Below are positions 1 to 5,185 of a stretch of DNA of 5,315 bases, one piece after another; position 1 is the stretch's first letter; each line of letters begins with the position of its first letter. The translations under genes were made by a program, and so were the position numbers. The notes beneath the pieces were generated by a model, which saw only the letters and a list, made by a program, of their open reading frames with translations, had not been told where the DNA came from and did not search any database. Source of the DNA: Hydrogenophaga sp. (GTDB lineage Bacteria > Pseudomonadota > Gammaproteobacteria > Burkholderiales > Burkholderiaceae_C); NCBI GenBank assembly GCA_030684755.1, contig JAUXXN010000665.1:1-5315 (forward strand), written 5' to 3'.

Positions 1-1
1 G

Positions 2-451
2 CACCGCCAATTGCAGCGCATGATCGAGATCGCTCACCAGATGCAACAGATTGAATGCCATCAAGGCATCAAAGACGCCCGATCCAAAAACCGGTGCGTC
101 TGCGTCAGCCACCTCGAAACTCAATTGCGGCACAGGCTGAGCAGCCAGCTTCTGGCGGGCGATGGAGATCATGTTGGTCGAAAGATCGGTTGCCAACCAA
201 CGATGGGTTAAGGGCGCCAGTCGCAGCGCTGTTGTTCCGGTTCCGCAGCCGATTTCCAACACGTCTTGGTCGTCAGACAGAAAGTCTTGTACACGCTTCA
301 ACGTGGCTTCATATCCAGCGATGTCTTCAATCGGGTCCGCTGCGTACTTGTCGGCTATGCGATCCCAGAACATGGCCTTGCGCATGTCTGAGCCGCTTGC
401 TGTGGACAAGAAAAATGGTTTGGGTCCCGTAGCAATGGAAGAGGACGGCAT
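2..451 (-). CDS. Class I SAM-dependent methyltransferase, N-terminal part (C-terminus off the left edge)
   Basis: The visible 150 codons form the front of a Rossmann-fold methyltransferase that transfers a methyl group from S-adenosylmethionine to an unknown, probably small-molecule, acceptor in the cytoplasm. Motif I is VLEIGCGTGTTAL (residues about 64-76), the glycine-rich SAM loop. The end of beta-2 is WLATDLS (85-91), whose Asp89 should bind the SAM ribose. Motif II/post-II is FDALMAFNLLHLV (127-139). The segment MFWDRIADKYAADPI (27-41) is typical of the N-terminus of this family, so translation may really begin at Met23 (385) or Met27 (373) rather than at 451; none of the three has a convincing Shine-Dalgarno. 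The frame is open upstream to a TAG at 494-496. A TTGACA hexamer lies at 465-460 on this strand but has no good -10 partner. The gene is co-oriented with the hydrolase behind it, 97 bp downstream of the hydrolase stop. The fold is secure; the substrate is unknown. Confidence 0.88.
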   Translation of the reverse strand, partial: MPSSSIATGPKPFFLSTASGSDMRKAMFWDRIADKYAADPIEDIAGYEATLKRVQDFLSDDQDVLEIGCGTGTTALRLAPLTHRWLATDLSTNMISIARQKLAAQPVPQLSFEVADADAPVFGSGVFDALMAFNLLHLVSDLDHALQLAV

Positions 452-487
452 AAAGGTTGTGTCAAGAGTGGTACAAGGAATCAGCCT

Positions 488-500
488 TGGATACTATCCA
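488..500. repeat. 13-bp palindrome, 6-bp arms
   Basis: TGGATA-C-TATCCA is a perfect inverted repeat around a single central base, 37 bp upstream of the first possible methyltransferase start. Its size and place suit a repressor or activator half-site pair, but the binding protein is unknown. A chance occurrence cannot be excluded. Confidence 0.4.
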
Positions 501-534
501 TGCAACGCACCGCATGAAATAGCGGTAAATTGCA
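501..534. repeat. Imperfect two-tier inverted repeat downstream of the hydrolase gene
   Basis: Outer arms TGCAA (501-505) and TTGCA (530-534) enclose inner arms ACCGC (509-513) and GCGGT (522-526), separated by a symmetric 3x3 internal mismatch and an 8-nt loop. On the minus strand this structure begins 14 nt after the hydrolase stop codon, so it could form in the 3' end of that mRNA. It has no following U-run, so it is not a standard intrinsic terminator. It directly abuts the 488-500 palindrome. Confidence 0.35.
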
Positions 535-548
535 GACAACTCATGCAT

Positions 549-1556
549 TTAAGTATGGAAAAGTTCGGGCTCTGACCGGGCAAAACGGGCCATGCGGCGC
601 ACCGCATCGCGCCCTTCGGGCACCAGCGCGGCGTGCATCTGAAAGTCGTGCCACAGGCTGTGCCATTCCTGCCATGTCACGCTCACGTCCGCCCCAAGCA
701 GAGCGGTGTACAAGCGCTGCGCCTCGTGACAGAACAGCTCATTGCTTGAGGACTGGATGAGGACCGGAGGCAAGTGGCGAAGGTCGGCGTGAATCGGGGA
801 TACCAGCGGGGTGCCGCGCAAGGCCGTGGCCACATAGCCATCGCGCGTCCAGGTCACCCATGCGTGCGTCAGCAGTGCGTCCGTGCTGGTGGTGGGCAGA
901 CTGGCAAGCGTCCAGTCCACACACGGGGAAATCAGAATCAGCGACCGAGGCATAGACAGACCCAGGTCTCTGCGTTGAATAGCCAGCGTCAGCGCCAGGT
1001 GGGCGCCCGTGGAGTCTCCAGCAAAGATCATTTTTCGTACGTCAAGACCTTCGCGCTCCAGCGCGGCCACCAATGCCCGAGCATCATCCAGCTGCGCTGG
1101 ATAGGGGTTTTCGGGTGCGCGCCGGTACGCCGGCACATGAACCACCATTCGAGCCTCCAATGCCAACATGCGTGTGAGACTTCGATGCGTGTCGGGAGAA
1201 CACACGGTGTAGCCACCTCCGTGGAAATAGACGATGGCAGCGCCACTTTCCAGTGGGTGCAGGGGCACATGCCGATCGCAGGGTCGGCCATTCAGGGGGA
1301 ACCGTTGCGTCATCACACCCTTGCCTTGGGGCAAGGTCCACCGCAGCAAACTCGTCAGGATCCGTTGGAAGCGCAGGGATATGCGTGGGCTCATCCAGGG
1401 TCGAACCAGCCAGCGCAGTTGGGCGCCCACTAGGGCGGCCTGCAGAGACCGCCTGCGCCCGACGCCAACCGACTCATAGCTGGTGGCGTCGCTCCGCTGG
1501 CGCGTCTCGACCCGGGACGAGGTGCCCTCAAAACGGCTGTCGATGGTCGTGCTCAT
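549..1556 (-). CDS. Alpha/beta hydrolase, hormone-sensitive-lipase (family IV) esterase type
   Basis: A 335-residue, probably cytoplasmic carboxylesterase or lactone/ester hydrolase. The oxyanion-hole motif is FHGGGY (111-116), followed by the family-typical YRRAPENPYPAQLDDA (144-159). The nucleophile elbow is GDSTGA (180-185) with Ser182 in place of the common GDSAGG. The stretch LVSPIHADLRHLPPVLIQ (251-268) precedes the acid site. The region that normally carries the catalytic acid reads SSSNELFCHE (269-278): the usual Asp position is Asn272 and the next residue, Glu273, is the best candidate acid. His303 in WHDFQ is the expected catalytic His. The first 40 residues are Arg/Ser/Thr-rich, do not resemble the family and are not a signal peptide. 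The ATG at 1556 is the only usual start after the in-frame TAA at 1599-1601, though Met55 would also give a near-complete domain; no clear Shine-Dalgarno is seen. The substrate cannot be told from sequence. It is transcribed away from the two-component operon. Confidence 0.93.
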   Translation of the reverse strand: MSTTIDSRFEGTSSRVETRQRSDATSYESVGVGRRRSLQAALVGAQLRWLVRPWMSPRISLRFQRILTSLLRWTLPQGKGVMTQRFPLNGRPCDRHVPLHPLESGAAIVYFHGGGYTVCSPDTHRSLTRMLALEARMVVHVPAYRRAPENPYPAQLDDARALVAALEREGLDVRKMIFAGDSTGAHLALTLAIQRRDLGLSMPRSLILISPCVDWTLASLPTTSTDALLTHAWVTWTRDGYVATALRGTPLVSPIHADLRHLPPVLIQSSSNELFCHEAQRLYTALLGADVSVTWQEWHSLWHDFQMHAALVPEGRDAVRRMARFARSEPELFHT

Positions 1557-1857
1557 GGTGGCGGATCGTTGGGTTGTGGTGGTGAAGTCAGCGTGGGCTT
1601 ACACGGGGGGCAAGTCGGGACATCGCTGCAATCGACGGTTCTTGTGCGCGCATGGCGGACAACGACTGGCGGCGATACGCCATGCGGGAAACTTGTCACC
1701 GGTCTGTGGAAGACCAGACTCGGCCCAACCGCTGCGCTTGCCCGAACCACCTGCGCTGCAGTGCTCGCAGTTGGAGGCATAGCGCCGGCAAAGCGATCAG
1801 AAAACGCGACACGACGCAATTGAAAAATCTAGCGAGAGATGCATGACGTTTCCTTGC

Positions 1858-1884
1858 TTCGAGAATGACTTGGTAATTCTCGAA
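1858..1884. repeat. Perfect 9-bp inverted repeat with 9-nt spacer (operator- or hairpin-like)
   Basis: TTCGAGAAT (1858-1866) and ATTCTCGAA (1876-1884) are exact reverse complements separated by GACTTGGTA. Centre-to-centre spacing of the arms is 18 bp, about two helical turns, which would suit a dimeric regulator. As RNA it would be a 9-bp, moderately AT-rich hairpin with no U-run, so terminator function is unlikely. It lies about 300 bp upstream of the hydrolase start and 440 bp upstream of the response-regulator start. Confidence 0.5.
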
Positions 1885-1902
1885 TTCGTCAGGGAGACCG
1901 TG

Positions 1903-1973
1903 AACCCTACTGAAGTCGGGACTCCATCTGCTACGCACGGTGTGGCCTACAGACACCAGACCTTGGTAGGGTT
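1903..1973. repeat. Spaced 8-bp inverted repeat
   Basis: AACCCTAC (1903-1910) and GTAGGGTT (1966-1973) are exact reverse complements 55 bp apart. A smaller inverted pair, GGTGT (1939-1943) and ACACC (1953-1957), lies between them, so the whole could fold as a branched structure. The significance is unknown; a pair of arms this long and this far apart can arise by chance. Confidence 0.3.
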
Positions 1974-2327
1974 TCCTTATGGATCTGGGCACTGGAAAAT
2001 GAGGGTTGCCTTCTCATCAATGAGGTGTCGGATGCGGCCTCGATCGGCATGACTGCCATCTGCAGGGCGTTCGCTTCTCCACAGTTAGCAATCCATGTGC
2101 TCGACCGGGGTGCTCTCGAAGATGAACTCCCGTGACAGCCGTGTGACCGCGCTTGGAAGAGGATGATGAAGACTATTGTCATCCCCGTGATCAAGTTGTG
2201 CGCAGGCAAGCCCCAGATCGAGGGCGCAAGGGTTTTGAACCAGCCGTAATGGCCACCCGCTTGGTCGGTCATCGAGCGAGGGCTACCCGATGGACGCTAA
2301 GCTTTCTCTCACCCAACCGACCATTCC

Positions 2328-2993
2328 ATGCAACCAGATTCCTACGTCATCGTGCTCGACGACCACCCGCTGGTGGGTCGCGGCATGGCTCAATACCTGC
2401 AATCTATACACGCCGACATGAAGGTGAGCGTGACTGCGAACTGGGACGAAGTGAAAGATCTCTTGCAATCCCGCGGCTGCCCGCTGATGTTGGTGGCCGA
2501 TGTCTGGCTGGCCAGCAGCAGCAGCCTGGGTTTGCTGGCGCAGTGGCGCCTGCATTGCGGAGAGACGCCCTGGCTGGCCATGAGCGGCGACGATGACCCC
2601 TCCGTGCAACAGCGAGTGCAGATGGCGGGCGCGCAGGGCTTCGTGCACAAGCAGGCCTCGCCCGAGGACTTTGGCCGGGCCTTTGCGGCCCTGTTGGAGG
2701 GCCAGCGATGGTTCGAGTCCGATGCATCACACTGGAGCTCTGCACCCCGTACCCGCGAGTGGGATGTGACGCCCGCTGAACTGGGCCTGACGCCACGACA
2801 GGGCGAGATCCTGGCGCTGGTGCTGCGCGGCCTTCCCAACAAGCGCATCGCACTGAAGCTCGGCGTTTCTGAAAGCACGGTGAAGGAACACCTCACTGGC
2901 ATTCTGGAACGCTTGGGCGTGAGAACCCGGGTTGAGGTATTGACCCACCTGCGCGGGCGGCGGTTGGTTCTGGAGCTCCCGTCATGCGACTGA
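2328..2993 (+). CDS. NarL/LuxR-family response regulator (REC-HTH)
   Basis: A 221-residue cytoplasmic DNA-binding response regulator. The receiver domain (about 5-125) starts VIVLDDHP with the Mg-binding acids Asp11/Asp12. The phosphoacceptor is Asp58 in LMLVADVWL, the switch Ser86 is in LAMSG and the conserved Lys108 is in GFVHK. A linker (126-150) leads to a LuxR-type helix-turn-helix (about 152-208): LTPRQGEILALVLRGLPNK, then LGVSESTVKEHL with the recognition helix, then LGVRTRVEV. An in-frame TAA at 2298-2300 leaves the ATG at 2328 as the only ATG that preserves the receiver N-terminus; it has no recognisable Shine-Dalgarno, so initiation may be weak or leaderless. The loop after Asp58 contains four serines encoded by an (AGC)4 run. 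The stop overlaps the kinase start by 10 bp, so the two are very likely cotranscribed cognates. Target genes are unknown. Confidence 0.96.
   Translation: MQPDSYVIVLDDHPLVGRGMAQYLQSIHADMKVSVTANWDEVKDLLQSRGCPLMLVADVWLASSSSLGLLAQWRLHCGETPWLAMSGDDDPSVQQRVQMAGAQGFVHKQASPEDFGRAFAALLEGQRWFESDASHWSSAPRTREWDVTPAELGLTPRQGEILALVLRGLPNKRIALKLGVSESTVKEHLTGILERLGVRTRVEVLTHLRGRRLVLELPSCD
2514..2525 (+). repeat. (AGC)4 trinucleotide run in the response-regulator gene
   Basis: Four identical AGC codons encode Ser63-Ser66 in the loop following phosphoacceptor Asp58. The run is short and in frame, so a slippage event of one unit would add or remove one serine without a frameshift. Confidence 0.5.
2972..2975 (+). 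promoter_or_regulatory. Shine-Dalgarno of the hybrid kinase gene
   Basis: GGAG lies 8 nt before the ATG at 2984, inside the last codons of the response regulator. It supports the overlapping start and translational coupling. Confidence 0.7.
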
Positions 2994-4771
2994 GCGAGAC
3001 GGCGGCTCCGTGGCTCAATGCCCTTCGTCCGGAGGATACGCGCGACCTCTCAGCGGCCGGTCGCGTACGGATGTTGGACTGGTCCTTTGCGCGTCACAGG
3101 TTCGGCATTTCGATCATGCCGTTTGTGGCCGTACCCCTCGTGTGGATGTTTTCGCAGGGACAGGACGCCGCTTGGCTGGCTGTTTGGGCTGGTTTTTTCG
3201 TTGTATTGGCGATGGCCGTGCAGGTGCTCAAGCGGCGGTTCACCCACGATCTGCAATGCCTACCTGCCGATCCGATGCTGCGAACTTGGCAGCCGCGGAT
3301 CGAGCACATCTCTCTGCTACACGGGGCGGGGCTGAGCGCGGCAGTGGTTCTGACAGCGGGCCATTCTTCCTACGAATTCGAGCTGCTGCTGTATGTGTCA
3401 ATTGCCAGCATCACCGCGTCCAACGCCACGCACCAGAACGCCTCCCTGAGCGTGTTCCTGCGCTTCTTCTTGACTGGTTGGGTGGCCTGCATCGCGTTGA
3501 GCGTTTGGGCCTTTCCGGCGCAGTGGCCCTATGTACTCCCCTTGAGTCTCCTGTTCGGCATCGCGGTATACCGCGATGCCCTTGCAGCCCACCGATTCCT
3601 CGTGGAACAGGTACGGCTGGAAGAACGCGGCCAGCAGTTGATCGAACAACTCAAGGTAGCAAGGCAAAGCGCCGAGCTTGCGCTGCAGGAAAAGAACCTC
3701 TTCCTGTCCACCGCCAGCCACGACCTGCGCCAGCCGATTCACGCCATGTCGTTGCTGGTGGAAGCGATCGCCCAACGCAACCAGGATCCGGGTCTCAAGC
3801 CGCTGCTGGCCGATCTGAAGATCGGTATGAACTCGATGAACTTCATGTTCACCTCCTTGCTCGATCTGACCAAGCTAGAAAACGGCATCGTCGAGCAGCG
3901 CGCTGCCCCGGTGGCAATCAAGGGCTTGCTGCGCGACACCGTTATTCTTTTCAGCGAACAAGCGAACCAGCGGGGTCTGGCGCTGCGCATTCAGTTGCCC
4001 CGTGACGAGGCCCATGTGTGGGCAGATCCGAGCCTGCTGCGCCAGGCGCTCGTCAACCTGGTGCACAACGCCCTGCGCTACACCGAGCGGGGCGGCATCC
4101 TGATCGGGCTGCGGCGACGCGATACACATTGGCAGCTTGAGGTGTGGGACACAGGCGTGGGTATCACAGAAGAAGACGGAGCACAGATCTTCTCCCCTTA
4201 CTTTCGCAACCAGCACGCGTGGCGCCTGGACAGCGCAGGTCACGGACTCGGGCTGGCAGTGGTGGCGCGCTGCGCCAGACTCATGGATACCTCGTTGGGA
4301 TTTCAGTCTCGCCTTGGCCGAGGTTCGCGTTTCTGGCTGAGACTACCGGTGCATGTGGCCATGGTCCATCGACCCGAGCACAAGGTGGAAACGTCGACAA
4401 CGCTGTCGCAACTGCACGGCAGCTGCCTCGTGCTCGATGACGACCCTCAGGTGTTGGCTGCGTGGAAGGCATTGCTGGAGGGGTGGGGCGTTATCGGCCG
4501 CTACGCCACCACTGCTCGGGAAGCGCTGCAACATCTCGACGCTGGATTCACCCCCGATGCTGTGTTTTGCGACCAGCGACTTCGCTCGGGTGAGAGCGGG
4601 TTCGAGATCCTCAAGACGGTGCTGGGTCGTTGCCCGCAGGCAGGTGGCGCTATGGTCAGTGGAGAATTTTCGTCACCGGATTTGCAGGAGGCCGAGCGCG
4701 AGGGCTATCTGGTGCTGCACAAGCCCCTTGACCCTGCGGTTTTGCACACCTTGTTGTCAAGGTGGCTCTGA
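2984..4771 (+). CDS. Membrane-bound hybrid sensor histidine kinase (TM-HisKA-HATPase-REC)
   Basis: A 595-residue inner-membrane kinase, presumably the partner of the upstream regulator. After a cytoplasmic lead of about 40 residues come roughly six hydrophobic segments (about 41-58, 63-83, 109-126, 132-148, 157-176, 182-199) with only short loops, so the signal is probably sensed within or at the membrane. A charged, probably coiled-coil linker (203-240) leads to the HisKA H-box STASHDLRQPIHAM with phosphoacceptor His246. The HATPase_c domain has an N-box (LVNLVHNALRY, Asn362), G1 (WDTGVGI, Asp389), F-box (IFSPYF, 402-407) and G2 (GHGLGL, 419-424). The C-terminal receiver (about 480-595) has acids LDDD (484-487), phosphoacceptor Asp530 in FCDQRL, Ser559 in MVSGE and Lys580 in LHKPLDP. 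No HPt domain is visible, so His246 probably phosphorylates the separate regulator directly while the fused receiver competes or modulates. All catalytic motifs look intact. Confidence 0.96.
   Translation: MRLSETAAPWLNALRPEDTRDLSAAGRVRMLDWSFARHRFGISIMPFVAVPLVWMFSQGQDAAWLAVWAGFFVVLAMAVQVLKRRFTHDLQCLPADPMLRTWQPRIEHISLLHGAGLSAAVVLTAGHSSYEFELLLYVSIASITASNATHQNASLSVFLRFFLTGWVACIALSVWAFPAQWPYVLPLSLLFGIAVYRDALAAHRFLVEQVRLEERGQQLIEQLKVARQSAELALQEKNLFLSTASHDLRQPIHAMSLLVEAIAQRNQDPGLKPLLADLKIGMNSMNFMFTSLLDLTKLENGIVEQRAAPVAIKGLLRDTVILFSEQANQRGLALRIQLPRDEAHVWADPSLLRQALVNLVHNALRYTERGGILIGLRRRDTHWQLEVWDTGVGITEEDGAQIFSPYFRNQHAWRLDSAGHGLGLAVVARCARLMDTSLGFQSRLGRGSRFWLRLPVHVAMVHRPEHKVETSTTLSQLHGSCLVLDDDPQVLAAWKALLEGWGVIGRYATTAREALQHLDAGFTPDAVFCDQRLRSGESGFEILKTVLGRCPQAGGAMVSGEFSSPDLQEAEREGYLVLHKPLDPAVLHTLLSRWL
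3557..3580. repeat. Perfect 24-bp palindrome inside the kinase gene
   Basis: The left half is GGCATCGCGGTA (3557-3568) and the right half is its exact reverse complement TACCGCGATGCC (3569-3580), with no spacer. The flanking bases (C on both sides) break the symmetry. It covers exactly eight codons, GIAVYRDA (kinase residues 192-199), at the end of the last predicted membrane helix. As RNA it would form a GC-rich stem closed by a small loop; as DNA it is a symmetric site with a central GTATAC. Confidence 0.85.
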
Positions 4772-4778
4772 TCTGACT

Positions 4779-4782
4779 GGAG
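4779..4782 (+). promoter_or_regulatory. Shine-Dalgarno of the ankyrin gene
   Basis: GGAG followed 5 nt later by the ATG at 4788. It lies in the 16-bp gap after the kinase stop and is what selects this start, because the same frame is open far upstream without meaning. Confidence 0.75.
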
Positions 4783-4787
4783 AACCT

Positions 4788-5159
4788 ATGGACGGAGGAA
4801 ACTGGAAAGAAATGTTTGCGGCCGCTGAGGAGGGTGATCTCGCCTTGGTCGAGTACCACGTCAGCAGAGGAGTCGACGTCAACTATGCCCATCCTGAATT
4901 TCTGTCCACTCCCCTGGTGGCTAGCATCCTGGCCAGACAGGAGAACATTGTTCATTTCTTGCTGGCTGCCGGTGCTGACCCCGCATTGCGCTCTGAGTTC
5001 GATGGCCTGACCCCTGTGCAAGCTGCGAGGCGTGTCGGCTGGCCCGCGCTGGAAGACAAGCTGGTGGCGCTTGGAGCCCTGCCCCTTCCTCCTGTGGTGG
5101 CGGGCAATGGCTGGTTCGGCCGGTTGTTTAGCGGACTCTTTCGTAGGTCCGGATCTTAA
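4788..5159 (+). CDS. Small ankyrin-repeat protein
   Basis: A 123-residue protein without a signal peptide, expected in the cytoplasm. It has about three ankyrin repeats. Repeat 1 (about 6-38) contains AAAEEGDLALVEYHVSRGVDVN; repeat 2 (about 39-71) contains STPLVASILARQ and IVHFLLAAGADPALRS; repeat 3 (about 72-98) contains GLTPVQAARRVG and LEDKLVALGA. The TPL-A, LL-GADP and GLTP-AA signatures are clear. Repeats of this kind bind other proteins and have no catalytic role. The tail (99-123) is Pro-rich and then GWFGRLFSGLFRR, an aromatic and basic stretch that could be an amphipathic membrane- or partner-binding helix. It begins 16 bp after the kinase stop with its own Shine-Dalgarno, so it is very probably the third gene of the two-component operon and may act on the kinase or the regulator; that role is inference. 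Confidence 0.9.
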   Translation: MDGGNWKEMFAAAEEGDLALVEYHVSRGVDVNYAHPEFLSTPLVASILARQENIVHFLLAAGADPALRSEFDGLTPVQAARRVGWPALEDKLVALGALPLPPVVAGNGWFGRLFSGLFRRSGS

Positions 5160-5166
5160 AGACGCC

Positions 5167-5176
5167 TTCGATCGAA
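5167..5176. repeat. 10-bp palindrome after the ankyrin gene
   Basis: TTCGATCGAA is self-complementary and starts 7 bp after the ankyrin stop. The surrounding CCTT and AAGG could close a small hairpin, but no U-run follows, so it is not a good intrinsic terminator. Confidence 0.3.
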
Positions 5177-5180
5177 AGGG
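5175..5180 (+). promoter_or_regulatory. Candidate Shine-Dalgarno for a TTG-start gene
   Basis: AAAGGG lies 5 nt before TTG 5186-5188. It is the main support for a start here. Confidence 0.3.
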
Positions 5181-5185
5181 TCAAC

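Larger units (their letters stand above)
1557..2327. other. Long intergenic region between divergent genes, no confident gene
   Basis: This roughly 770-bp stretch must hold the promoters of both the hydrolase (leftward) and the two-component operon (rightward), but I see no convincing -35/-10 pair for either; the best rightward match, TTGGTC (2261-2266) with TACCCG (2284-2289) at 17-bp spacing, is weak. It contains an inverted repeat at 1858-1884 and a spaced one at 1903-1973. Several short open frames exist. On the minus strand, one of 57 codons from GTG 2256 to the stop at 2085-2087 ends in FESTPVEHMDC. A second minus-strand frame (1931-2272) contains HYGWFKTLAPSIWGLPAHNL. On the plus strand, a frame without an ATG near its start (1914-2137) contains LENEGCLLINEVSDAASIG. 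Their order and overlap are more like a decayed gene or chance than an intact gene, and I recognise none of them. Confidence 0.5.

Noticed and set aside
437..465. TTGACA (465-460, minus strand) as a -35 box for the methyltransferase
   Set aside because: At 17-bp spacing the -10 position reads TCTTCC, which is not promoter-like, so the promoter cannot be supported.
1121..1134. GCCGG-TACG-CCGGC hairpin in the hydrolase gene
   Set aside because: Five-base GC arms inside GC-rich coding DNA are expected by chance.
774..1433. 219-codon open frame on the plus strand
   Set aside because: It lies fully antisense to the hydrolase, whose catalytic motifs are clear, and its translation shows no recognisable domain.
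1701..1715. GGTCT-GTGGA-AGACC hairpin
   Set aside because: Only five-base arms, no U-run and no positional link to a gene end.
1696..1992. 98-codon minus-strand open frame
   Set aside because: No recognised domain, basic and Leu-rich, crosses the inverted repeats and has no ribosome-binding site; kept only as part of the unassigned gap.
2261..2289. TTGGTC with TACCCG at 17-bp spacing as a promoter for the two-component operon
   Set aside because: Both boxes match the sigma-70 consensus poorly; too weak to list as a feature.
2390..2902. 170-codon and overlapping 149-codon open frames on the minus strand
   Set aside because: Both are antisense shadows of the response-regulator gene, with Ser/Arg/Ala-rich translations and no motif.
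3010..4005. 331-codon open frame on the plus strand
   Set aside because: It is out of frame with the kinase, whose H-box and membrane segments are read in the other frame; its translation is Arg/Pro-rich as expected of a shadow.
4353..4787. Upstream extension of the ankyrin frame into the kinase gene (268 codons in all)
   Set aside because: The extension is Cys/Arg/Trp-rich shadow sequence over the kinase receiver. The ATG at 4788 has a good GGAG and begins directly before the first ankyrin repeat.
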